Assembly: GCA_963696075.1 (NCBI GenBank)
Contig: CAVOJD010000023.1
Coordinates: 1 to 32,149, forward strand
Direction: 5' to 3'
DNA length: 32,149 bases
Origin: CAJQQK01 sp963696075
GTDB lineage: Bacteria; Pseudomonadota; Alphaproteobacteria; Rhizobiales; Hyphomicrobiaceae
Shown here: one piece after another, positions 15,875-23,097 of the stretch
Layout: the number at the start of each line of letters is the position of its first letter
How positions within the stretch are numbered: the first letter of the stretch is position 1
The notes under the pieces: model-generated
The model's input: the letters and a program-made list of their open reading frames with translations, nothing else
The model's database searches: none
Told to the model about the DNA's origin: nothing
Made by a program: the position numbers and the translations under genes

Positions 15875-16176
15875 CTTCGCGCAACAACTGCGGTTAAGGT
15901 TCCTTCGGCCAGTCTGGTGCCGGGACGGGGCAGCGCTTGGACGACGTGAAGGACGCGGTCAGGCCGTGCGGGGCAACCTGTGAACTTCGGTGAAGCATCG
16001 GCTGCAGTGTCGGCCGCTCTTACCCACGGCCTTCGCCTCATTTCCGCCGGCCCGACAAGACCTTCGACAATTATCGATCGCAGACATGTCACGAACAGAT
16101 TCAGGCACTACGCCTACCGGAAGTGCACTGTCGGCTGAGTTTCCAGGGCCGATGGGCATTGGAGGAGGTTCATAAT
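15875..16176. other. Intergenic region upstream of the small secreted protein
   Basis: About 300 bp with no supported gene. A good GGAGGAGG Shine-Dalgarno lies at its right end. No FNR box or other operator was recognised. Confidence 0.4.
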
Positions 16177-16611
16177 ATGACGCCGTCCATTACATTACGT
16201 GCGACGCTCGCAGCACTTCTGCTTCTCCTGGCTTCAACGTCGCAAACAATTGCCGGCAGCGGCTACGTCAGGCTTACTATTTACAAGGCCGGCTGGTTCA
16301 TTGGTGGCTCCGGCGGCAGCGGCACCCTCACCTTCCGCGGGAAACAGTATTCTTTGACGACCGGCGGGCTCGACTACGGCCTCGTTTTTGGTGGGTCGAG
16401 GACCGTCCTGCGCGGCAAGGTCCACAACATCCGCCGCCCGTCGGATATTGAGGGCGTCTACGTTGCCGGCGGCGCGGGCGTTGCGGTCGGCGCCGGCGCG
16501 CGGGGCATTGTGCTGACCAACCCAAAGGGCGCCGTCCTCGAACTCACGGGCCGTCAGGTTGGGCTACTGCTCAATCTCGACCTCAGTGGCCTTGCCATTA
16601 CCTTGGAATAG
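16177..16611 (+). CDS. Small exported protein of unnamed family
   Basis: A 144-residue protein with a clear signal peptide (MTPSITLRATLAALLLLLAS, likely cut after TIAG at about residue 28). The mature part is glycine-rich and predicted to be beta-rich: LTIYKAGWFIGGSGGSGTLT, then FRGKQYSLTTGGLDYGLVFG, a segment HNIRRPSDIEGVYVAGGAG and a final LELTGRQVGLLLNLDLSGLA. I recognise this pattern from small hypothetical exported proteins of alphaproteobacteria, but no function is known to me. GGAGGAGG sits eight bases before the ATG, which rules out the upstream in-frame GTG/TTG starts. It probably acts in the periplasm. Confidence 0.8.
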   Translation: MTPSITLRATLAALLLLLASTSQTIAGSGYVRLTIYKAGWFIGGSGGSGTLTFRGKQYSLTTGGLDYGLVFGGSRTVLRGKVHNIRRPSDIEGVYVAGGAGVAVGAGARGIVLTNPKGAVLELTGRQVGLLLNLDLSGLAITLE

Positions 16612-16744
16612 CGTTTCGGCCCCTAGACCCGACTGGCGCGATCAGCAGACGTCAGGCTCTGAGAGCGTTCGACCCTGCCGCGGATACAGTGGCGAGCCGC
16701 GACAACAAGGATCCAAGACCGCGTCGACATATGGTCTTGTTTAG

Positions 16745-16850
16745 CGGGAATTTCAGGGCAGCACTGTCGGTGACGTCATCGAACCAGATCGACCACAGCA
16801 CGCTTTGAGGCGCACTGCGGTCGCTATCCTAGATCTCAATGAGAGACATC
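16745..16850 (-). pseudogene. Fragment of unknown protein, paralogous to 11765-11880
   Basis: The minus strand gives SLIEI, a stop, then DSDRSAPQSVLWSIWFDDVT, which matches the fragment at 11765-11880 at LxEx, DRSA and VLxS. It also carries the imperfect inverted repeat 16790-16823. The internal stop makes it non-functional. The surrounding 16612-17059 has no other gene I can support. Confidence 0.4.
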
Positions 16851-17059
16851 AGAACAATTAGATCTAGCAAGGAGTTATCTCGCGGGGTTGGGACCCTTCC
16901 TTGGGGCTCACCATCAAAACTTGTATTCGCCTCCATCTTTTCGGAAATCAAGCTTCTGTTTTGCCAGGAACTCGACAAATATCCGACATCAAACACGATC
17001 TCTTCGACGGGATTGTGCGTGCGGCATGGTCGGATCGATTTGATCTGGATCGTCGATTG

Positions 17060-17129
17060 TTACGGCTCAGCCTGGGCCAGTCGCTCCAACAGATCTTGTC
17101 TCTCAATGACGACCCGATGACTTTCATCG
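17060..17129 (-). pseudogene. C-terminal relic of an FNR-type regulator
   Basis: The minus strand reads ESHRVVIERQDLLERLAQAE then P and a TAA stop. It matches the last residues of the intact FNR at 18126-18863 (SSHRVVIEKRELLEQLAKSE). Only about 22 residues remain; the sensor and helix-turn-helix domains are gone. It overlaps the last codons of DUF1127-like paralogue B in a different frame, so that gene's 3' end was apparently joined to an FNR gene tail. Confidence 0.75.
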
Positions 17130-17309
17130 AGATAGCCAGGTGATCGCGCCTGGTTCGATGCCGAGGTCCTTTTTTTCGTGGCGACACAGTTCGATGTGAC
17201 GCGGCTTGGGCCTCCATGAGGGTACGGGCACGATATCGGCCGCGATGAGCGTGAGCGCTTCCCAGAGCTGAATGGTGCCAATTGCGATTGTGCTGACCAA
17301 CGGGTTCAT
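17124..17309 (-). CDS. DUF1127-like small protein, paralogue B
   Basis: A 61-residue protein starting MNPLVSTIAIGTIQLWEALT and ending HEKKDLGIEPGAITWLSR. It is aligned throughout with paralogue A (13932-14129), including the hydrophobic first half and the DUF1127-like KKDLGIEPGAI tail. It has the same GGAGGAAGC ribosome site and a conserved leader upstream. The last residues (LSR and stop) derive from the FNR relic, so the original C-terminus may have been replaced. It is divergent from the sulfotransferase-like gene, just as paralogue A is divergent from the 81-residue protein gene. Confidence 0.68.
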   Translation of the reverse strand: MNPLVSTIAIGTIQLWEALTLIAADIVPVPSWRPKPRHIELCRHEKKDLGIEPGAITWLSR

Positions 17310-17482
17310 CGTGCTTCCTCCGATGATTATGAGGCACACAACCCTCATGTGACGAAGTCACTAGCCCCGGTAGCCTCAGGTCGCTGTTGTGATGGGAACA
17401 GGATCTTGGCCGACCGTGCTAGACTTCACGGGACGCATGCTCTTTTCTATTGAGTTCACGCTAACGAATGAGATCGCAATCC

Positions 17483-18100
17483 ATGAAAATTATCGGTGCC
17501 GGCGTTGGACGCACGGGGACGTATTCGCTCAAGCTCGCCATCAATCAATTGGGGCTTGGACCTTGCCATCACATGGAAGAGGTCCTCCACAACATGAATG
17601 TGCAGGTGCCGCTTTGGGTCGACGCCACGGCCGGCACTCCAAACTGGACGGCGATCTATGGGGGCTATGAAAGCGCCGTCGACTGGCCCACGGCCGGCTT
17701 CTTTCGTGAACTGAATGCCGCTTATCCTGACGCCAAATTCATCCTCACGGTCCGCAGCCCGGAAAGCTGGGCTGCGAGTTTCTCAGAAACAATCTACAAG
17801 CTCCTCGCTGGCAAGGACGACGCGCCACCGGAAATGAGAGACTGGCTCGATATGGGCAGTGCCGTGATCGCCAAGACGGGCTTCCCCATGGGGCTCGACA
17901 TGGAGGGACTGAGCAGCGCTTTCGAGGCCCACAATGAAGCGGTCAAGGCCGAAATTCCCACCGATCGCCTGCTTGTTTATGAGGTCAAGAGCGGCTGGGA
18001 TCCGCTGTGCGAATTTCTGGACGTGCCAGCACCGAGTGATCCCTTCCCGCGAACGAACAACCGGGCGGAGTTCTGGGACCTTGTCTCTGGCAAGGCCTAA
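17483..18100 (+). CDS. Sulfotransferase-like P-loop protein
   Basis: A 205-residue protein of the sulfotransferase superfamily (Sulfotransfer_4 type). The N-terminus MKIIGAGVGRTGTYSLKLAI carries the PAPS 5'-phosphate-binding loop GxGRTGTxSLK. Next come LGLGPCHHMEEVLHNM and the core DAKFILTVRSPESWAASFSE, whose Arg-Ser pair corresponds to the 3'-phosphate-binding motif. The C-terminal part LLVYEVKSGWDPLCEFLDVP is also typical. These proteins are usually named sulfotransferases, but the substrate of this subgroup is unknown. The ATG at 17483 is placed directly at the conserved start of the fold; an in-frame ATG at 17468 is an alternative. It is convergent with fnr, with 25 bp between the stops. 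Confidence 0.85.
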   Translation: MKIIGAGVGRTGTYSLKLAINQLGLGPCHHMEEVLHNMNVQVPLWVDATAGTPNWTAIYGGYESAVDWPTAGFFRELNAAYPDAKFILTVRSPESWAASFSETIYKLLAGKDDAPPEMRDWLDMGSAVIAKTGFPMGLDMEGLSSAFEAHNEAVKAEIPTDRLLVYEVKSGWDPLCEFLDVPAPSDPFPRTNNRAEFWDLVSGKA

Positions 18101-18125
18101 TCGGTCGGACTTGGTTCAACGATGG

Positions 18126-18863
18126 TCATGGCTCAGACTTGGCCAGCTGCTCTAAGAGCTCGCGCTTTTCGATGACCACGCGGTGACTGCTAACGAGACG
18201 TATCGCGCCGGCTTGGCGCAGCCTGGTCATCTGTCGGCTCACCGTTTCCAGGGTCAGTCCTAGGAAATCGCCGATCTCGCCACGGCTGAGCGGAAGTTCA
18301 AGGACAAGGTCGGGGCACGCCTCGAGGGATTGAGGCGGCGCGCGGCGCTGTTTTTCTAAGAGCCACAACAGGAAGGTTGCCACTCTTTCGGCAGCATTCT
18401 TGCGCCCGATCGTGAGGAGCCAGTCGCGTGCGTCTTCCAGGTCATCCATCGCGAGCGTCAAGAGGCGGCGTTCGAGATCAGGATGCGTGCTGAGCAAGGC
18501 CTTGAACTTGTCGCGCGGAAAACAACACAGCACGACATCCGTGACGCACGTCGCCGCCTCGTGGCTCTCCCGGGCAAAGAGGTCGCCGAGGCAATCGGCT
18601 TCGGTAAGCAGTGCCACAATCTGCTCCCGCCCATCGGACAGTGTGCGCGTCAGCTTGATCGCCCCGGAGACGACCACGGCAAACAACGCGCTGACGTCGT
18701 CCTGGTGGATGACTTGATTGCCGGCCTCAAAATAGCGATGCCGCATCAGCCCGCTCAGGACATGAAGCTCGTGGGCGGTCAAGCCACAGCAGATCCCGTC
18801 CCTACGCGATGGACAGGACGCGCAGCTGCCGGTTAGTCGTGAAGCAATACGTGAGCTGGTCAT
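18126..18863 (-). CDS. FNR-type oxygen-sensing transcriptional regulator
   Basis: A 245-residue Crp/Fnr regulator. The N-terminal cysteine cluster is C14-x2-C17-x7-C25 (SCASCPSRRDGIC), and C113 or C114 lies where E. coli FNR has its fourth ligand, so a 4Fe-4S oxygen-labile cluster is likely. The cNMP-type beta barrel spans about 27-130. The recognition helix in GEIGDFLGLTLETVSRQMTR has the E-xx-S-R pattern that reads TTGAT half-sites, and a perfect TTGAT-N4-ATCAA site lies 0.74 kb away. The ATG at 18863 is preferred over a TTG at 18878. A near-perfect FNR site lies 50 bp upstream, suggesting autoregulation. It should turn genes on or off under low oxygen. Confidence 0.93.
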   Translation of the reverse strand: MTSSRIASRLTGSCASCPSRRDGICCGLTAHELHVLSGLMRHRYFEAGNQVIHQDDVSALFAVVVSGAIKLTRTLSDGREQIVALLTEADCLGDLFARESHEAATCVTDVVLCCFPRDKFKALLSTHPDLERRLLTLAMDDLEDARDWLLTIGRKNAAERVATFLLWLLEKQRRAPPQSLEACPDLVLELPLSRGEIGDFLGLTLETVSRQMTRLRQAGAIRLVSSHRVVIEKRELLEQLAKSEP

Positions 18864-18913
18864 TGGCAGTGCTCTCAATCGAGCCGCTCTCAGTCCCGAT
18901 CGTAGCCAACATA

Positions 18914-18927
18914 TTCACAAATATCAA
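18914..18927. promoter_or_regulatory. FNR-like site upstream of fnr
   Basis: TTCACAAATATCAA has one perfect half-site (ATCAA) and one with two mismatches to TTGAT-N4-ATCAA. It lies 51-64 bp upstream of the fnr start, a sensible place for autoregulation. Eight of ten informative positions match, so it is only a candidate. Confidence 0.45.
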
Positions 18928-18956
18928 TGCGTCTCGTCGCCCAAGAGGCCGACGGC

Positions 18957-19496
18957 TTAGTCAATGATCCAAGGACGCGACGGTCGCCCCTGACGGTTCA
19001 TCGCCAACTGCTGCGCGAGCTCATCGTGTGACGCTGCTGCTATCGCATGGCGGGCGTCTTGGAAGAGCGTGACCTCTTCCCATTCAAGGTGCTGGCGTAT
19101 GTTCTCGAATGTAGCGCGCAGGAGGTAGCCCAGCGCTTCGGTATTGGGATGGCGCCCGCCCTCGCTCATTTCACCCAGACAGTCGTTCACTTCGAGGGCA
19201 TACTCCCGATGGCGTTCGTGTTCCGCGACGGCGAGATTAATCAGCCGCGAAACCGACACCGACGGCTGCCTCACCTGCAGGAGGTTGAAGACGGCTTCCT
19301 CGTCTTTTTGGTGGACGAGCAAATCGCCCGCCAAGTAGTGCCGGCACTTCGCGGCGAGGTGAAAGTCGAGCCTCTGTCCCAAGTGATCCGCCAGCAGCTC
19401 AAGATTGTCACAGAGCGCCTGTTGGCGCCTGCGCCCCTCCAGAACCAGGCGGAAAGCCTGGTGGGGATTTGGTTGATCAGTATCGATAGGGCTCAT
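18957..19496 (-). CDS. Hemerythrin-like (HHE domain) protein
   Basis: A 179-residue four-helix protein of the hemerythrin HHE family, which binds a di-iron centre and O2, NO or reactive species. Iron-ligand-type His/Glu patterns are spread along the helices: ELLADHLGQRLDFH, LLVHQKDEEAVF, VAEHERHREYA and NIRQHLEWEEVTLFQD, the last being the usual HxxxEE-type ligand stretch. The ATG at 19496 follows GGAAGA. A perfect FNR box lies 107-120 bp upstream. Together with the neighbouring FNR this suggests a role in the microaerobic or nitric oxide response, similar to other FNR-controlled hemerythrins. The exact ligand cannot be told. Confidence 0.85.
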   Translation of the reverse strand: MSPIDTDQPNPHQAFRLVLEGRRRQQALCDNLELLADHLGQRLDFHLAAKCRHYLAGDLLVHQKDEEAVFNLLQVRQPSVSVSRLINLAVAEHERHREYALEVNDCLGEMSEGGRHPNTEALGYLLRATFENIRQHLEWEEVTLFQDARHAIAAASHDELAQQLAMNRQGRPSRPWIID

Positions 19497-19602
19497 ATTC
19501 TTCCGCCCCTGCCGGCCAAATTCAAACCAGCATGCGTTCCATGGCCTGTTCGTTCCTTTGCATCATCGCCCAGCAGTCTTGGCCATTGAGCAAGGGGAAG
19601 CA

Positions 19603-19616
19603 TTGATCCTAATCAA
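19603..19616. promoter_or_regulatory. Perfect FNR box (anaerobox)
   Basis: TTGATCCTAATCAA matches the FNR/FixK consensus TTGAT-N4-ATCAA at all ten positions. It lies between the divergent hemerythrin gene (start 19496) and the 99-residue protein gene (start 19778). A TAGGAT that could be a -10 element lies about 26-31 bp to the right of its centre, which favours activation of the rightward gene. Control of both directions is possible. Confidence 0.85.
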
Positions 19617-19777
19617 GCGGCATCGGGTACGGCGTAGGATGGGCGGCACGACGTGACCGGCGGTTGACTGCCGTCTTCGCGCAGTGGACCTTCAGACCCA
19701 AATCGCGTTCACCTGCAGTTTGCACTCGACGAGGATCCGTCCAGACACACCACCCGCCATCACGACAAGGTATGAAC

Positions 19778-20077
19778 ATGTCCGATCCGATACCTGACAA
19801 GGCCCAAGTCTCAATCGACTTCCCCCACAAGTTCTACATGGGCTCATTTGGACGCGAGAGCCGTTTCGACGTCACGGCCGACACAGAGGGCGTTCACGTT
19901 CATATTGACCGGCCTGGCGAGGAGCGACGCCATGTCGGTTTCCACCTCCACTACATGGCCCTGGCGGGCGTGTTGCGCGCGATGGGAGACGCTCTCGCGG
20001 AGGCAAGGGATATTGATCGCCAGCACATCGAAGCCCTGCGAGAGGCTATCGCATATCTCGAAGAGCAGGCTGGCTAA
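19778..20077 (+). CDS. Small protein of unknown function, FNR-box associated
   Basis: A 99-residue soluble protein: MSDPIPDKAQVSIDFPHKFY then MGSFGRESRFDVTADTEGVH, a His-rich segment (RRHVGFHLHYMALAG), and a helical C-terminus LREAIAYLEEQAG. AAGG precedes the ATG at 19778 by seven bases; an ATG two codons upstream (19772) is too close to it. I do not recognise the family. It is divergent from the hemerythrin gene and shares the perfect FNR box, so expression at low oxygen is likely. The histidines (HVHIDRP, HVGFHLHY) might bind metal but no classical motif is present. Confidence 0.72.
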   Translation: MSDPIPDKAQVSIDFPHKFYMGSFGRESRFDVTADTEGVHVHIDRPGEERRHVGFHLHYMALAGVLRAMGDALAEARDIDRQHIEALREAIAYLEEQAG

Positions 20078-20147
20078 AGTACCGGCGTCAAACACCGGGA
20101 CCCGGCTCGGCGATGTCGTGGCGCGGAATGTTGTAATTGCGCGGTTC

Positions 20148-20393
20148 TTATGCTGTGTCCTTGCGCATGTAGTGGATGACGTTCTCGATCTCGCCTTCCA
20201 GCTCGGCGCGCTTCTGTTCGTCCGCGGTCACACCCCTTTTGTGCTCTTCAAGGGCCGTTACGATGCCGGCAATCATCTCGTTTTGTGCGTCGCTTGCCCT
20301 CGCAATCGAGACCATGACTTGCTCCAAGAAAACGGTCTCCCGATTGTGTCGCTGTTGCACGGCCAGCATGAGTAACTCAGCTTCGCGTTGCAT
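20148..20393 (-). CDS. Small coiled-coil protein of unknown function
   Basis: An 81-residue, strongly helical protein (MQREAELLMLAVQQRHNRET, then FLEQVMVSIARASDAQNEMI and VTADEQKRAELEGEIENVIH). Heptad-like spacing of Leu, Val and Ile suggests a coiled coil. A strong GGAGG lies six bases before the ATG at 20393, so the upstream in-frame start at 20438 is not used. It is convergent with the FNR-box-linked gene. No signal peptide, membrane segment or known domain was seen. Confidence 0.7.
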   Translation of the reverse strand: MQREAELLMLAVQQRHNRETVFLEQVMVSIARASDAQNEMIAGIVTALEEHKRGVTADEQKRAELEGEIENVIHYMRKDTA

Positions 20394-20806
20394 AGTGGAC
20401 CTCCTCAGCTCGATGCTGCGCACCATCGCGCGAATCACCAGGTCATTTCCGAAAGCCTGCCCCCAGACCCTTAATGGAACCCTAATCGCTCGACACCGTC
20501 GAAGCCGAATGGCTCGGCGCGCGTGAATACTGCTGCGCGGCGGTCGAAGGCATCATCTTTTCCGAGCGTCTGCCCCTCCAAGGGCGCGACCGTTATCGCT
20601 CGGACGTCGGATATATTTGATGGCTTGGGGAAAACGAGCTTCAACAGCTGTCATCCACTTCTGGTTGAGATCACATTTTCAACAAGGCTACTGAGTCGGC
20701 GCATCGGTCGATAGATGGCTCCGTACGGGTAGATGGCCCAGGACAAGTGCGGGTTCTTTACTGGATCGGCGAGAAACAGCGTCGAACAGGAACTTTGGGG
20801 GCGCGA
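20394..20806. other. Intergenic region without a supported gene
   Basis: About 410 bp with only short open frames lacking ribosome sites and motifs. It should contain the promoters of the coiled-coil protein gene (left) and the DUF900 gene (right). No FNR box was found in it. Confidence 0.4.
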
Positions 20807-20891
20807 ATGACGGTCAGTCAGAGCATAATGGCCCAGGCCTTAATCTGGTGGACGTTCGGGGCATTCGCGGCCATCGGGCTTTTGACAGGGC

Positions 20892-22505
20892 TTGTCGGCC
20901 TGCGCATCGGGCACGGCGATCGACACCAAGACGGATGCCAATGCGACGTCTTTGCAACCGGTTGCGGTGAACTCAACACCTCGGCATCGCGTGCGGCGAG
21001 ATCCGTCTCCCAAGAGCCCGACAGCCACCAAAGATGCGCCACCGAAGAAAGTTGTAAAGACTGCCGCGCGACCTGGACCGATTGCACCGGAAAAACGGCC
21101 ACCGCGTCCTGAGCCTCCCGAGACACGAAGCGTCATCAAACAATCGACGCCTGGGGCCACGCCCACCACCGCCGAAACGCTACAAGAATCGAGGGTCGAT
21201 CGTTCCGCATTACAACCAAGCGCAGCCGATCACCCCAAGACTTCCGATGCGCAACGGTCTGTCACGAAGGCGATGCCTCTCGGTGAGCATACGTTTTCAC
21301 CCTCACGCTCCGCACCAACGCCCAAGGTGCGCAGCACCGGGTCGGCAGCAAGATACAGAAGCCGCTCTGCGTTCCCAACGCCGATGACGTCGGCGCCAAA
21401 GCGGGCCGCGATGGCGGGCAATGCGACGCGCAACGACCCGCGTTTTCGCACAGTGCCCATATTCTGGGCCACGAACCGTGGCGTTGAGACGTCGACGAGA
21501 GCCCAGACAACGTCCAAATACGAGCCCGTATCATTTGGGACGAAGCGCGCCGATGTTCTGACAAAGGGTCTTGCTCTGGTCACCGTCCCGAAGGTGAAAC
21601 GAGACTTTGGCGCCATTCCGCGACCCAAGGACTTCACAGTCTTTGGCGTCAGGATCTACCGCGAAGCAGAAGATCCCGACAAGCATTTCACTATTCGCAG
21701 CCTGGTGCGCCTCAACGAGGCGGCTTTCCTCAAATTCGCCCAAGAAAACCTCGCGGCCGCGCGCGACTTCCAAGGTCACTGCTTCGTCTATGTCCACGGC
21801 TATCGCAACACCTTCGACGATGCGATCTATCGCGCCGCGCAGATTGCCGTCGACATGGCGTTCGATGGCAATGCCTACGTCTATTCATGGCCCTCGCAAG
21901 GCAACTTCGCCGGTTACATCGCCGATCGCGACGCGGTCGACGCGAGCCAGCCGCACTTCCAGAGGTTTTTGAGGTTCCTCAACGATGAGACAACCTGCGT
22001 GCAGGTCCATGTGTTGGCCCACTCCATGGGAACACGCCTCGTCGTCGACGCTTTCTTTCCACCGTCAGGACACGGCGCGCTCGACGCGCTCTCCTCGATT
22101 GGGCAAATCGTTCTGGCCTCCCCCGACATTGACGCGTCGATCTTGCGATCGCGAGCGGAGGCGATTAAGCGCTCGCCGCGCACGATCACGCTTTATGCGA
22201 ATGGACGTGATGATGCCTTGCAGTGGTCCAAGACGGCCGCCGGCGGGTTCGTTCGTGCCGGTGATGTCGTTGACGGCAAGCCCCTCGTCATCGAAGGCGT
22301 TGATACCATCGACCTTACGCCGATGAGTGACGCGACATGGGTATTCATCGGCGCCAATCACAACGAATATGCGGAGCGCGCGCATATCCTCCAAGACATT
22401 GGATTACTGATGAGACATGGCATCCGGCCGCCGGCCAAGCGCTTCCCGGTTTATGCCGCGCGGCAGCTCAACGGTGGTACGTTCTGGCGCTACGTCGCGA
22501 ACTGA
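20892..22505 (+). CDS. DUF900 alpha/beta hydrolase, probable lipoprotein with 5' frameshift
   Basis: A 537-residue reading. The C-terminal 330 residues are a DUF900 alpha/beta hydrolase: FRTVPIFWATNRGVE, RPKDFTVFGVRIYREAED, VYVHGYRNTFDDAIYRAAQI (oxyanion region), YVYSWPSQGNFAGYIADRDA and the nucleophile elbow HVLAHSMGTRLVVDA (Ser378). A Pro/Ala/Thr-rich linker of about 170 residues precedes it. The frame opens with TTG and LSACASGTAI, which looks like a lipobox. The matching signal segment (ALIWWTFGAFAAIGLLTGL, from an ATG at 20807) lies one frame away. A single indel near 20883-20892 would join them into an outer- or inner-membrane lipoprotein. The natural substrate is unknown. Confidence 0.82.
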   Translation: MSACASGTAIDTKTDANATSLQPVAVNSTPRHRVRRDPSPKSPTATKDAPPKKVVKTAARPGPIAPEKRPPRPEPPETRSVIKQSTPGATPTTAETLQESRVDRSALQPSAADHPKTSDAQRSVTKAMPLGEHTFSPSRSAPTPKVRSTGSAARYRSRSAFPTPMTSAPKRAAMAGNATRNDPRFRTVPIFWATNRGVETSTRAQTTSKYEPVSFGTKRADVLTKGLALVTVPKVKRDFGAIPRPKDFTVFGVRIYREAEDPDKHFTIRSLVRLNEAAFLKFAQENLAAARDFQGHCFVYVHGYRNTFDDAIYRAAQIAVDMAFDGNAYVYSWPSQGNFAGYIADRDAVDASQPHFQRFLRFLNDETTCVQVHVLAHSMGTRLVVDAFFPPSGHGALDALSSIGQIVLASPDIDASILRSRAEAIKRSPRTITLYANGRDDALQWSKTAAGGFVRAGDVVDGKPLVIEGVDTIDLTPMSDATWVFIGANHNEYAERAHILQDIGLLMRHGIRPPAKRFPVYAARQLNGGTFWRYVAN

Positions 22506-22613
22506 ATGATGTCTCGGCGCGTCCAAACGACTGAGGGACAGCTCAACATCGGCGCGACGCAAAAAATGAGAGGGGGTCGAGGCAGTCTGACCCGCCGCCA
22601 CGGCTCATAAACC

Positions 22614-23087
22614 ATGTCCCTTTTAATGCGACTTCACCACTTCGTCAGCCGCTTTGCCAAGCCCAAGACGCTCGGTGTTCAAGGGGTCATCCTCAGTTCG
22701 GATTCGCGCGTTTTTCTCGTGCGCCAGACCTACAATGGTGGCTGGCACTTCCCAGGCGGAGGGGTTGAGACCGGCGAGACACTGCGCGCGGCCTTGCGAC
22801 GTGAAGTCAAGGAAGAAGCTGCAATCGAGGTCATGGGTCGGCCCAAGCTGCACGGTGTCTTCTTCAACGACCTCTATTCTCGACGCGACTACATCTCCGT
22901 CTACGTCGTCACAGACTATCGCGTTTTAGGAGAGCGCGCACCCGACTGGGAGATCGCCGAAGCTGGTTTCTTCGACGTGCATGACCTTCCCGACGAGACG
23001 ACACCTGAGGTCCGGGCCCGCCTTCGTGAAGTACTTGAAGGGCTTGAACCCGATGATTATTGGCGTTCACGCGATGCGATCAAATGA
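22614..23087 (+). CDS. NUDIX hydrolase
   Basis: A 157-residue pyrophosphohydrolase of the NUDIX superfamily. The NUDIX box spans residues 49-71, GGVETGETLRAALRREVKEE then AAI. It fits Gx5Ex7REUxEExGU except that the last Gly is Ala. The catalytic Glu residues (E64, E67, E68) are present. HFPGGGVE just before it is the usual substrate-loop start. The N-terminus (LMRLHHFVSRFAKPKTLGVQ) is typical of a group annotated as NUDIX proteins acting on nucleoside diphosphate-linked compounds; the actual substrate cannot be predicted. No clear ribosome site precedes the ATG at 22614; the ATG at 22626 is an alternative. It is convergent with the PP2C gene, 10 bp apart. Confidence 0.9.
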   Translation: MSLLMRLHHFVSRFAKPKTLGVQGVILSSDSRVFLVRQTYNGGWHFPGGGVETGETLRAALRREVKEEAAIEVMGRPKLHGVFFNDLYSRRDYISVYVVTDYRVLGERAPDWEIAEAGFFDVHDLPDETTPEVRARLREVLEGLEPDDYWRSRDAIK

Positions 23088-23097
23088 ACCTGTCTCC

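Noticed and set aside
17040..17053. TTGATCTGGATCGT as an FNR box
   Set aside because: Only eight of ten positions fit and it lies in relic DNA not upstream of a gene in a sensible position.
19473..19486. TTGATCAGTATCGA as an FNR box
   Set aside because: It has nine of ten matches but lies inside the hemerythrin coding region just after its start, while a perfect site lies properly upstream.
20892..20894. TTG 20892 as a confident authentic start of the DUF900 protein
   Set aside because: No ribosome site precedes it and the signal peptide lies in the neighbouring frame, so the feature is listed from here only as the start of the open frame.
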